From Acidimicrobiaceae bacterium (GTDB lineage: Bacteria; Actinomycetota; Acidimicrobiia; Acidimicrobiales; RAAP-2), in NCBI GenBank assembly GCA_003167415.1, contig PMTF01000022.1, positions 85,141 through 149,140 of the forward strand: a DNA stretch of 64,000 nucleotides. Direction: 5' to 3'. This document shows, in pieces, positions 56,539 through 64,000 of the stretch. The stretch's first letter is position 1, and every line of letters begins with the position of its first letter. The notes under the pieces are model-generated. The model was not told the origin of the DNA, ran no database searches, and worked only from the letters and a program-made list of their open reading frames with translations. The position numbers were made by a program, and so were the translations under genes.

Positions 56539-57717
56539 ATGCCGACAGCCGTAATCGTGGACGCCGTTCGCACCCCCGGGGGCAAGCGCAACGGAAAACT
56601 CAAGAACTGGCACGCCGTGGACCTCGCCTCGGAGGCGCTGAAGGCGATTGCCAGTCGCAACAACCTCGACCCCGCGTTGGTCGACGACGTGATCATGGGC
56701 TGCGTCTCCCAAGTCGGCGAGCAGGCGTTCAACGTGGGGCGCAGCGCGGTCCTCGCGGCCGGTTGGCCCGAGTCGGTGCCGGCCACCACGATCGACCGCC
56801 AGTGCGGGTCCTCGCAACAGGCGTTGCACTTCGCCGCGCAGGGCGTCATGTCCGGTGCTTACGACGTCGTCATCGCCGCCGGTGTCGAAGTGATGTCGCG
56901 CGTGACCATGGGTTCCTCCATCGGTAAGGACTCCGGCTGGCCCTTCGGCCCGCGGGTCAGCGCTCGCTACGAACCGGTCGGCGGACTGAAGAACCAGGGG
57001 ATCGGCGCCGAGATGATCGCCGACCAGTGGGACGTCTCGCGCGAAGACCTCGACGCGTTCTCGGCCGAGAGTCACCGGCGCGCGGCCCAGGCGACGGCCG
57101 AAGGTCGCTTCGAGCGTGAGATCGTCCCGGTCTACGTTCGTGACGACGAGGGACAGGCCACCGATGAGCTCATGAGCACGGACGAAGGCATCCGACCGGA
57201 CTCCTCGGTCGCCACGCTCGCCAACTTGAAGCCCGCGTTCAAAGAGGACGGCAAAGTGACGGCCGGCAACTCCTCTCAGATCACCGACGGCGCCTCGGCG
57301 GTGTTGATCATGAGCGAGGAGAAGGCCAAAGAGCTCGGGTACACGCCGCGCGCCAAGTTCCACTCCTTCGCCCTGGCGGGCGTCGACCCGGTCACGATGT
57401 TGACTGGCCCGATCCCGGCGACCAAGAAGGTGCTCGAGCGCGCCGGGCTCACGCTTGAGGACATCGACCTGATCGAGATCAACGAGGCCTTCGCGTCCGT
57501 GGTCCTGGCCTGGCAGAAGGAGCTCGGCGTCGATCTCTCCAAGGTCAACGTGAACGGCGGCGCGATCGCGTTGGGTCACCCGCTCGGCGCCTCGGGCGCG
57601 AAGCTGTGCGCGACGTTACTGAACGAACTCGAGCGCACCGGTGGTCGCTACGGACTGCTCACGATGTGCGAAGGTGGCGGACTGGCCAACGCGACCATCA
57701 TTGAGCGCCTGGGCTAG
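56539..57717 (+). CDS. Acetyl-CoA C-acyltransferase (thiolase)
   Basis: A 392-residue thiolase. The acylated Cys89 lies in TTIDRQCGSSQQAL; NEAFASVVLAW, GGAIALGHPLGASGAKL (catalytic His) and MCEGGGLANATIIERLG (second catalytic Cys) complete the site. It is a complete, tetrameric-type enzyme of beta-oxidation or acetoacetyl-CoA formation. No partner 3-hydroxyacyl-CoA dehydrogenase is adjacent; two thioesterases and an acyl-CoA dehydrogenase are elsewhere in the window. Chain-length specificity is not readable. Confidence 0.92.
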   Translation: MPTAVIVDAVRTPGGKRNGKLKNWHAVDLASEALKAIASRNNLDPALVDDVIMGCVSQVGEQAFNVGRSAVLAAGWPESVPATTIDRQCGSSQQALHFAAQGVMSGAYDVVIAAGVEVMSRVTMGSSIGKDSGWPFGPRVSARYEPVGGLKNQGIGAEMIADQWDVSREDLDAFSAESHRRAAQATAEGRFEREIVPVYVRDDEGQATDELMSTDEGIRPDSSVATLANLKPAFKEDGKVTAGNSSQITDGASAVLIMSEEKAKELGYTPRAKFHSFALAGVDPVTMLTGPIPATKKVLERAGLTLEDIDLIEINEAFASVVLAWQKELGVDLSKVNVNGGAIALGHPLGASGAKLCATLLNELERTGGRYGLLTMCEGGGLANATIIERLG

Positions 57718-57727
57718 AAACCGCGCG

Positions 57728-58003
57728 TTACTTGTATCGCGTCGCGAGATAGAAGCCGGCGAACATCACGACCAGTCCGCCGATGAGATACCACGAGGAC
57801 ACCGAGCCGGGCAAGACCGACAGGTAGTTCAAGATAATGGTCAGCATGCCCACACCCAGGAGGGCCACGATGAGCCATCCGTACCACCGGGGACTGTGGT
57901 CCTCGCCCACCGGACGCCGTGCGGTGACCTTGCCCCGGGCCTCGGGCGCGACGTAGCGACCGACGTTCTTTCGGCTTCCTGGTTTCGATGTCGACTTTGC
58001 CAT
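57728..58003 (-). CDS. crgA: Cell division protein CrgA
   Basis: A 91-residue protein with a basic N-terminal segment (MAKSTSKPGSRKNVGRYV), then WYGWLIVALLGVGMLTIILNYLSVLPG and WYLIGGLVVMFAGFYLATRYK, the two-span pattern and short Pro/Ser loop of CrgA (UPF0233). CrgA localises at the division site and helps stabilise FtsZ/FtsI assembly in actinobacteria. It is encoded next to pknB, as is usual in this phylum. ATG 58003 is preferred over TTG 58012. Confidence 0.9.
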   Translation of the reverse strand: MAKSTSKPGSRKNVGRYVAPEARGKVTARRPVGEDHSPRWYGWLIVALLGVGMLTIILNYLSVLPGSVSSWYLIGGLVVMFAGFYLATRYK

Positions 58004-58030
58004 GGGGCTCAATGCTAGTGACGCCGCCCG

Positions 58031-59968
58031 CTACAGCGAGGTGGTGGTCGTCGGCTGTTCCGTGGAGGCGTCACAGACCGAGATCGTGATCGTCGATTTG
58101 TAGGGCACGAAGGTTCCGATGCCGAGACTCTGGCTGGTGACGAAACCGACTTGGCTCGGCGAGCACGTGGACGGGTCGGTCGGGCTCACCTGAACCTGGA
58201 GGTGAGCATCTCGAAGAGTCGCGGTCGCCTGACCCTGATTCTCGCCGTACACGCTCGGCACCTGCACCTTGCAGTACCCCTTCGAGGTCGTGAGCGAGAC
58301 CTGGTCGCCGGCATTGACGAACGCTCCGGCCGCGGGATTGGAACTCACGACCATTCCGATCGGCACGGTGTTGGAGCAGATCGTTGAAGTGGTCGTTCCC
58401 AAGGTGAGACCGGATTGACCGAGCACGGCGGAAGCTTGATTGGTGTTGTCGTTCACCAGTGATGGCACGGTGAACTGCGCATTCGGTGACAGCACGTAGA
58501 TCGTCACGATGTCGCCCTGGTGTACCTTGATTCCGGCCGCTGGCTTTTGGGAGATCACAACGTTCGGTTTCGGATTCGTGCCAGCGGGTGCCGTCTGCAG
58601 AAACACTGGGTGATAGTTCAACAGAAACTTCGGGGACGAGAGCTCGCTCTCTGCACTCGCTAACGGAAGGTTCGTCACGCTGGGAATCGTGACGATGGCG
58701 GCCTGGACGCCGAGACTCACCGTCACATCCACCTTCTGATTCTTTTTCAACGTGGTCCCGGACTTGGGTTTCGTCGAGATCACGACACCTACGGCCACTT
58801 TCGAGTGCGTCTGTATGACGTGATGGAGATGGATGCCGTCGCTCAAGAGTGTTCGGAACGCGGCCGCTTCGGTCTTACCCACGAGATTTGGCATCTCCAC
58901 TGACGGCGGGTTGCTCTTTTGGGCGAGGAAGTACGCGAGTCCGCCGACCGCGAGTAACAGCAACACGACGACGACAATGACGCCACCGCTCACTCGGCGT
59001 CGTCGGCGAACGTCGGTGCGCGGTCCCCTCATCATCGGCACCGCCTGGGTCCGCTCCCCCGGCGCGACCGTGGAGACCGCTCGAGTGGCGTCAGCACCGA
59101 AGAAGGCAGCGTCGCGCTGCGCGGCCCGCACGGGTTGACCTTCGTTGAATCGCATGAGGTCCGAGCGCAGGTCTTCGGCCGACTGGTAACGCTGATCCGG
59201 AGACTTCGCGAGGGCCTCCATCACGATCGCTTGGAGGTCGGGGGGAATTCCACTGTTGAACTCCGACGGCGGGGGCACCGTTCCGTGCACGTGTTGACTC
59301 GACACCGCGACCGGCGAGTCACCGATGAACGGTGGTCGTCCAGCGAGCATCTCGTAGAGGACCACGCCCAGGGAGTAGATGTCGCTGCGTCCGTCAACCG
59401 GTGCACCCTCGGCCTGTTCTGGCGAAAAGTACGTCGCGGTGCCCATGACCGAACCCTCCTCGGCCAGTTGGTCCTCGACCGACATCGCCTGGGCGATGCC
59501 GAAGTCGGTCACTTTCACCTGACCGTCGCTGGCGATCAAGATGTTGCCCGGCTTCACGTCCCGGTGGACCACGCCGTTGCGATGCGCGTAGCCGAGGGCC
59601 GCGGCGACTTGGGCCATCAGCGTGGCCGAGTGTGACGCCGTGAGCGTGCGCCCACCACGCAACATGTCGGCGAGTGACGTGCCGTCGACCAATTCCATGA
59701 CGATGAAGTATGTGCCGTCGTGCTCGCCCCAGTCGAAGACCGGCACGATGTTCGGGTGCGAGAGGTTTGCCGCCGCCTGGGCCTCACGACGGAATCCCTC
59801 GACGAATAGCGGGTCGGCGCTGAGTTCGGGGTAGAGGGTCTTGATCGCCACCGGACGATTGAGAAGGACGTCCTGGGCCCGGTAGACAATGGCCATGCCA
59901 CCTCGGGCGATGAGGTGCGTTACCTGATAGCGACCTGAATACAGTCGGGCGTCATCTACAGGCTCCAT
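58031..59968 (-). CDS. pknB: PknB-type Ser/Thr protein kinase with PASTA domains
   Basis: A 645-residue kinase. The kinase domain (~12-285) has Gly loop IARGGMAIVYR, VAIK (Lys43), VHRDVKPGNILI (Asp137), VTDFGIAQA and activation segment GTATYFSPEQAEG. A single span (VIVVVVLLLLAVGGLAYFLA) near residue 345 leads to four extracellular PASTA domains (starting around MPNLVGKTEAAAF, IPSVTNLPLASAE, VPSLVNDNTNQAS and VPSVYGENQGQAT) and a Thr-rich end. PASTA domains bind muropeptides; the kinase controls growth and division. It is the last gene of the fhaA-pknB operon. No second kinase (pknA) is beside it. Confidence 0.94.
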   Translation of the reverse strand: MEPVDDARLYSGRYQVTHLIARGGMAIVYRAQDVLLNRPVAIKTLYPELSADPLFVEGFRREAQAAANLSHPNIVPVFDWGEHDGTYFIVMELVDGTSLADMLRGGRTLTASHSATLMAQVAAALGYAHRNGVVHRDVKPGNILIASDGQVKVTDFGIAQAMSVEDQLAEEGSVMGTATYFSPEQAEGAPVDGRSDIYSLGVVLYEMLAGRPPFIGDSPVAVSSQHVHGTVPPPSEFNSGIPPDLQAIVMEALAKSPDQRYQSAEDLRSDLMRFNEGQPVRAAQRDAAFFGADATRAVSTVAPGERTQAVPMMRGPRTDVRRRRRVSGGVIVVVVLLLLAVGGLAYFLAQKSNPPSVEMPNLVGKTEAAAFRTLLSDGIHLHHVIQTHSKVAVGVVISTKPKSGTTLKKNQKVDVTVSLGVQAAIVTIPSVTNLPLASAESELSSPKFLLNYHPVFLQTAPAGTNPKPNVVISQKPAAGIKVHQGDIVTIYVLSPNAQFTVPSLVNDNTNQASAVLGQSGLTLGTTTSTICSNTVPIGMVVSSNPAAGAFVNAGDQVSLTTSKGYCKVQVPSVYGENQGQATATLRDAHLQVQVSPTDPSTCSPSQVGFVTSQSLGIGTFVPYKSTITISVCDASTEQPTTTTSL

Positions 59969-60033
59969 ATGGCGTCTAGCCTACGCTCTCGCGATTCGGC
60001 GGATTTCTAATTTCGCTAGACACGTGCCGATGT

Positions 60034-61518
60034 TCACGACGGTGTCTTGCCGGATTGCATTGCGAAAAATGCATTGACGAGAGCCTTCACGACGGGACCG
60101 GCGATCGTCGCACCGAAGTCCTGCGTTAGCTGGAACGGCACGACGACGGCGATGGCGATGGTCGGATCGGTGGCCGGAGCGAAGGCGATCAACCAGTCGT
60201 CGGTGTTCTTCTTTACGTTGCCGGTCTGCGCGGTGCCGGTCTTGGCGGCCACGTCGTCCGCGGCCGAGAATCCGACGCCCGAGGCCGTGCCGATCGTCAC
60301 GACCTTTTCCATCAGTGGGACGATCACTTGGGCTTGGACGGCGGTCAAGGGTGTCTTCCACACCGAGTCCTTGTAGCGCTTGAGGATCTTTCCGTCCGGC
60401 GCGGTGATGAAGCTCATGAGGTGCGGGGTCATCATGACGCCACCGTTGCCCACGGCCGCGGCGACCAGCGCGTCTTGCAGCGCGGTCGAGCGTACGTTCT
60501 CTTGGCCGATCGCGGAGTAAGCCAGACCGGGGATGTTGTTCGCGAAGGACGCCGCGGTCGGAAAATAGCTCGCCTGGGTGCCGGGCAAATCGAGGGGCGG
60601 CACCGAGTCGTAGCCGAAGGACGTGGCCGCCTTGAACATGTAGTCCGCGCCGAGGTCGATCCCCAGCAGGGCGTACCCGGGGTCACACGAAATCGGGAGC
60701 ATCTCCGCGACGACACCACCGCATGGTCGGCCGCCACTGTTGCAGAGCGGTTGGTTCGAATCCGGCAGGGTGGTGCACGCCCCGCGGTCGCTATAGAAAG
60801 GCTTGTTCAAGTCGGCCGGTTTGCTCACGACGGCCGCCGCGGTCGTGATGACCTTGAAGGTTGAACCGGGTGGGAAGGTCTGTTGCGTGGCCACCAATCC
60901 CAGTGGCTCAAAGCCGTTACTGTCAGCCTTGAAATAGAGATGGCGGGCCGCGGTGTCCACGGCGAGGCTCGGCGACGTCAACGGAACGGGGTTGTAGTTC
61001 GGATTGGAATACATGACGAGCACGTCGCCGTTCTTGGGGTCGATCGCCACGACGGCACCATCGGTTTTGCCGAGCGCCGCTCGCGCGACTCGTTGAAGCG
61101 CGGGCACGATCGTCAACGTGACCGAATCGGCGGCGCTGGTGGGTGAGAGCAGTTGTTCGAAGCTCTGGGGCGGCTGCGGGTGTGCCGCGAGGAAGCCGTT
61201 GTACTCGTCTTCGATTCCCGACACGCCGTAGTAGGGCGAGGAGACCCCAACGACGCCGGAGGTCAAAGAGCCGTCGGGATACACGCGACGATACGGGAAG
61301 TAGGGACTGTTCTGCTTAGCTGAGTAAGCAAGCACTGAGCCATCGGCGGCCAGGATCTCGCCTCGCGGGAAGTTGCCCGACGGGTTCGTGTTGCGGGGAT
61401 TGTTGGGGCTCGCTATGAGCGCGGGCGCCCGAAAGAACTGGATGTTCGCCGCCTGAGCCACGATGACGCCAAAGAGCACGAGAAGGATCGTGGCCAGGAT
61501 GCGGAGACGTCGCGACAC
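60034..61518 (-). CDS. pbpA: Class B penicillin-binding protein PbpA/FtsI-like
   Basis: A 494-residue transpeptidase with an N-terminal span (LRILATILLVLFGVIVAQAA), a pedestal domain and a transpeptidase domain with SxxK at Ser219/Lys222 (PPGSTFKVIT) and KTG at Lys426 (AAKTGTAQTG). The second motif, normally SxN, reads SCD (residues 277-279; SCDPGYALLG). Position and size correspond to PbpA, a peptidoglycan cross-linking enzyme for cell growth and division. It follows pstP directly without rodA between them. Four Cys lie in a ~30-residue stretch (residues 248-278) before the SCD motif. Confidence 0.9.
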   Translation of the reverse strand: MSRRLRILATILLVLFGVIVAQAANIQFFRAPALIASPNNPRNTNPSGNFPRGEILAADGSVLAYSAKQNSPYFPYRRVYPDGSLTSGVVGVSSPYYGVSGIEDEYNGFLAAHPQPPQSFEQLLSPTSAADSVTLTIVPALQRVARAALGKTDGAVVAIDPKNGDVLVMYSNPNYNPVPLTSPSLAVDTAARHLYFKADSNGFEPLGLVATQQTFPPGSTFKVITTAAAVVSKPADLNKPFYSDRGACTTLPDSNQPLCNSGGRPCGGVVAEMLPISCDPGYALLGIDLGADYMFKAATSFGYDSVPPLDLPGTQASYFPTAASFANNIPGLAYSAIGQENVRSTALQDALVAAAVGNGGVMMTPHLMSFITAPDGKILKRYKDSVWKTPLTAVQAQVIVPLMEKVVTIGTASGVGFSAADDVAAKTGTAQTGNVKKNTDDWLIAFAPATDPTIAIAVVVPFQLTQDFGATIAGPVVKALVNAFFAMQSGKTPS

Positions 61519-61521
61519 CGA

Positions 61522-62715
61522 TCAACCCTTCTTCACCGTGGTGGTCGTGGTCGGCGTGGTGGTCGTGGTCGGCGTGGTCGACGCGCCGCAACTCGTCGCT
61601 TCGCTACAAAGATACGTCGCGTAGTTGAGCGCCGCGGCACGCGTCGGCTCCACAATGGTCTGGTTCAATTGGACTCGGTCGGTGGTGCGAAGCGCGCTGA
61701 CTTGATAGTTGGTGTCCTTGACCTTGATCGGTTTGAACCAAAGGACGCCGCTCGGCTGGCCCTGGTAGACCGCGACGGTGCCGGCGTCGTTACCTAAGTA
61801 GTAGGTCGAATAGGCGTACCAGTGGACGATGAAGTAGGCGCCGACGACGACCCCGGCGAAGAGCAGGAGCGCGGCCGGGGTGCGCCACGTCAGACGGTGA
61901 CGCTTACGACCTTTCTGCGTGGGCGCCGCTGCCCGGGCGACGGGCGGCGTGACCGACGAGAGCGTGCGCTTGATGGGCGTGGAGGTGACCGAGACCTCAT
62001 CGAACTCCACCAGCACGGCCGTGATGTTGTCGCGACCACCGGCCTCTTTGGCCGCCTCCACCAACTGCACGACCGCCTCGTCGAGCGTGAAGGGAGCGCT
62101 GGAGAGGCGCGCCAGGGTGTCACTGTCGAGTTCGTTGGAAAGTCCGTCACTGCACAGCAGGAGCCGATCACCGGCGAGCGCGTGCAACGACATCACGTCG
62201 ACCGCGATGGTCTCTTCGACCCCGATGCCGCGAGTCAGTTGGTGACGTCGGGGATGGACCGCGGCCTCTTCCGGCGTGAGTCGACCCATGCGCACCCACT
62301 CTTCGGCGACGCTGTGGTCATCGGTCAACTGTCGAAGCGCACCATCACGCAGCTGATAGGCCCGAGAGTCGCCGACGTGACAGAGCGTCGGCGACGTGAC
62401 ACCTTCGTCGTCGACCGTGAGTCCCAGGGCGATGACCGTCGTACCCATACCGAAATGTTTGGGATTGTCACGCGCGTCATTCAAGACGGTGATGTTGGCC
62501 GTGTTGATGGCGTCGTAGAGGCCCTCCACCGTCTGGTTCTCGGCAAATCCCGTGCGGAGCAACTCGATCGTCATCTCGGAGGCGACTTCGCCGGCCGCGT
62601 GTCCCCCCATGCCGTCGGCCACGATGGCTAAGGAGTCGTCGACGTACACCGCGTCCTGATTCGATTGACGTACCAGTCCAGTGTCGGTCGCCTCGGCGTG
62701 ACGCCAATGCGTCAA
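61522..62715 (-). CDS. pstP: PstP-type protein phosphatase (PP2C)
   Basis: A 397-residue PP2C phosphatase. Metal-ligand motifs are RQSNQDAVYV, VADGMGGHAAGEVAS, LLLCSDGLSNEL and GGRDNITAVLVEF. One span (AALLLFAGVVVGAYFIVHWYA, near residue 290) leads to a ~90-residue extracytoplasmic tail ending in a Thr-Pro/Thr tract. It reverses PknB phosphorylation. The TTG start at 62715 overlaps the fhaB stop in TTGA; this unusual start is supported by the overlap and by the continuous homology from MTHWRHAEATDTGLVR. Confidence 0.92.
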   Translation of the reverse strand: MTHWRHAEATDTGLVRQSNQDAVYVDDSLAIVADGMGGHAAGEVASEMTIELLRTGFAENQTVEGLYDAINTANITVLNDARDNPKHFGMGTTVIALGLTVDDEGVTSPTLCHVGDSRAYQLRDGALRQLTDDHSVAEEWVRMGRLTPEEAAVHPRRHQLTRGIGVEETIAVDVMSLHALAGDRLLLCSDGLSNELDSDTLARLSSAPFTLDEAVVQLVEAAKEAGGRDNITAVLVEFDEVSVTSTPIKRTLSSVTPPVARAAAPTQKGRKRHRLTWRTPAALLLFAGVVVGAYFIVHWYAYSTYYLGNDAGTVAVYQGQPSGVLWFKPIKVKDTNYQVSALRTTDRVQLNQTIVEPTRAAALNYATYLCSEATSCGASTTPTTTTTPTTTTTVKKG

Positions 62716-63155
62716 CGAACCACCTCGAACAGAACGCCGCCGACTTGCACGATGTCACCCCGCTCGAGGTGAACGCGTCCGTCGACGAGTTCCTGATTCA
62801 CGTACGTGCCGTTGGTCGATCCGAGGTCTTCGATGGAGAGATCACCCTCGTCGTTCGTGAGGCGCGCGTGTCGCGACGAGAGAAACGTGTCGGACAGACT
62901 GAGATCACAGTCGGCGCTGCGTCCAATCGTCACCGCCGCGTCCACGTCGATGCGTTCGCCCTCGCGATCGGTCGGCTCCACGAACTTCAATGACAACGTT
63001 CCGGTGCGTCGGCGACGCGACCGTTTTTCGTAGTCGATCGGTCGCGCCTGTATCGCAGCGACGCGGGTGATGCGTAAAAAAAACAATACGGCGACGACCA
63101 TGACGAGCACTTGGAGTGGCCGAACGATCGCCGCGTAATTCGACGTCGCGGCCAT
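62712..63155 (-). CDS. fhaB: FhaB (FipA)-like FHA-domain protein
   Basis: A 147-residue protein with one span near the N-terminus (LQVLVMVVAVLFFLRITRVAA), a basic linker (YEKRSRRRRTG) and an FHA domain: TIGRSADCDLSLSDTFLSSRHARL, GSTNGTYVN. FHA domains bind phosphothreonine; FhaB is a PknB substrate that links signalling to division and to peptidoglycan enzymes. ATG 63155 is chosen, six bases beyond the fhaA stop; a TTG at 63164 would overlap it (TTGA). Confidence 0.9.
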   Translation of the reverse strand: MAATSNYAAIVRPLQVLVMVVAVLFFLRITRVAAIQARPIDYEKRSRRRRTGTLSLKFVEPTDREGERIDVDAAVTIGRSADCDLSLSDTFLSSRHARLTNDEGDLSIEDLGSTNGTYVNQELVDGRVHLERGDIVQVGGVLFEVVR

Positions 63156-63160
63156 AAGAC

Positions 63161-63808
63161 TCAAGCGAGCTCAATCCGAAAGTGAATCGTGCTGATCGTG
63201 ACGTCGTCGCGTGGAGAGAGTGAGACGGCGGTGACTCGGTGTCCGTTCACGTAGGTGCCGTTCGTTGATTGAAGGTCGCGCACGGCCACCCCTTCGCTCG
63301 TGCGCCACACCTCGGCGTGCCGCCGTGACACGTTGGAATCGTTGATGACGACTTCGACGTCCGGACTTCGCCCAATGACCAGGGGACGTTCAGCGACGTT
63401 GAAGGACCGCCCGTCGCTCAGAATCAGTCGTGGTTGGCTCTCGCCACCAATGAACTCGGTCTTCACTTCGAGGTTGCCGGTCTTGATGTCGTCGTCGATG
63501 AAGACCTCGACCCTGACCGGACCGACGAAACTGAAGCCTTCACTGACGGCGTGCTGGCGCACCGTCTCTTCCAGTTCACTCACGAGGGCCTTCTGGAAGC
63601 CTTCAAATCGCGCCGCGTCGACCGGACCGAGCCACACCCGAATTTGATTGGGTGAAATGGGACCTTGACTCGAGAGACGGCGGGTGAGGTCGACTTCGCG
63701 AACAATGCGCGTGCCGATCTCAATCGGCTGCAGCGTGCTCTTGAAAGTACGTGAAAACGTCTTTTCGAAGATCCGCTCGAGGCGATTCTCTACGCTCTTC
63801 AGGACCAT
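63161..63808 (-). CDS. fhaA: FhaA-like protein (DUF3662 plus FHA domain)
   Basis: A 215-residue protein. Residues 1-115 are DUF3662 (LKSVENRLERIFEKTFSRTF, LQPIEIGTRIVREVD); residues ~130-215 form an FHA domain (LVIGRSPDVEVVINDSNVSRRHAEV, STNGTYVNGHRV). FhaA is recruited by phosphorylated PknB/MviN to limit peptidoglycan precursor flux in mycobacteria. The mycobacterial protein has a long disordered middle that is absent here. ATG 63808 fits the family N-terminus. First gene of the operon, divergent from tRNA-Leu. Confidence 0.92.
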   Translation of the reverse strand: MVLKSVENRLERIFEKTFSRTFKSTLQPIEIGTRIVREVDLTRRLSSQGPISPNQIRVWLGPVDAARFEGFQKALVSELEETVRQHAVSEGFSFVGPVRVEVFIDDDIKTGNLEVKTEFIGGESQPRLILSDGRSFNVAERPLVIGRSPDVEVVINDSNVSRRHAEVWRTSEGVAVRDLQSTNGTYVNGHRVTAVSLSPRDDVTISTIHFRIELA

Positions 63809-63890
63809 ACCAACATCAACTGTACCGGTGGCTCGGTGCAATCGTCGGCGCAAAAAACTGCGGGGGAGTCGACTAATGTTGCGAGGTCTC

Positions 63891-63974
63891 GGGCGAGTGG
63901 CGAAATTGGCAGACGCGCAGGCTTCAGGTGCCTGTATTCGAAAGGATGTGGGGGTTCAAGTCCCCCCTCGCCCA
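63891..63974 (+). tRNA. tRNA-Leu (CAG)
   Basis: Type II tRNA with acceptor GGGCGAG/CTCGCCC, D-arm, anticodon stem CAGGC/GCCTG with loop TTCAGGT (anticodon CAG), a long variable arm and T-loop GGTTCAAGTCC. The 3' CCA is not encoded. It is complete, 26 bases before the window end. Confidence 0.95.
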
Positions 63975-64000
63975 CTATGTGATGTTTCAGTATTTCTGGG

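Overview
This 64 kb window reads as an ordinary stretch of a high-GC actinobacterial chromosome, most probably from the class Acidimicrobiia; that placement is an inference from gene content, not from a marker phylogeny. The supporting signs are a PknB/PstP/FhaA/FhaB/PbpA cell-envelope signalling block, CrgA, a MarP-like protease with its cysteine pair, a SenX3-RegX3 pair, an F420-type luciferase-like oxidoreductase, a Ku/LigD end-joining block, frequent GTG and TTG starts, and many 4-base stop/start overlaps. Six complete tRNA genes lie here: Ser(CGA), Arg(TCG), Arg(ACG), Ala(TGC), Ile(GAT) and Leu(CAG). No rRNA, CRISPR array, transposase or integrase was seen.

Layout. 1-11.5 kb: surface DUF3494 protein, soluble three-PAS histidine kinase, PhnX-like HAD hydrolase, tadA, tRNA-Ser with a strong terminator, class III aminotransferase, MarP-like protease, a lipoprotein with seven regularly spaced Cys pairs, an acyl-CoA dehydrogenase and a DUF3445 (heme-dependent N-demethylase type) gene preceded by an unlisted 51-aa membrane peptide. 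11.5-18.3 kb: DUF1003-like protein, a truncated SIS-domain gene, UDP-sulfoquinovose synthase, and a reductive pyrimidine/hydantoin degradation operon (beta-ureidopropionase type amidohydrolase, dihydropyrimidinase, LLM oxidoreductase). 18.6-23.8 kb: an accessory-looking, lower-GC stretch between two tRNA-Arg genes, carrying a tryptophanase, small unknown genes and a 34-base copy of the 3' end of tRNA-Arg(ACG).

23.8-30.6 kb: an M20 amidohydrolase, then a tightly overlapping five-gene type IV secretion-like operon (DUF6112, TrbL/VirB6-like, SCO6880-like, VirB4-like, VirD4-like) that runs into a ROK-like kinase, with no relaxase or integrase. 30.6-34 kb: senX3-regX3 and serS. 34-42.7 kb: respiratory-oxidase assembly genes (ABC exporter, TlpA-like thioredoxin, ctaB, ctaA and, further on, ctaG with a DUF2252 gene), interrupted by a TetR/epimerase pair with a clear promoter-operator. 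42.7-50.4 kb: thioesterase, tRNA-Ile with tandem copies of its 3' end, a large secreted lectin/repeat/OmpA-like protein, and Ku plus a LigD split into two genes. 50.5-57.7 kb: DUF885 peptidase, second class III aminotransferase, two hotdog thioesterases, DUF347 membrane protein, pirin, thiolase. 57.7-64 kb: crgA, then fhaA-fhaB-pstP-pbpA-pknB read leftward from fhaA, without the usual rodA and pknA, and tRNA-Leu.

Functional links. The pyrimidine operon would yield beta-alanine (or beta-aminoisobutyrate), which either of the two class III aminotransferases could take further. The heme A genes, CtaG and the thioredoxin fit cytochrome oxidase assembly. The kinase, phosphatase, FHA and PBP genes form the cell-wall control module. 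The strongest candidates for something undescribed are the relaxase-less secretion-like operon joined to a sugar-kinase-like gene, the tRNA-Arg-bounded island, and the seven-fold Cys-pair lipoprotein.
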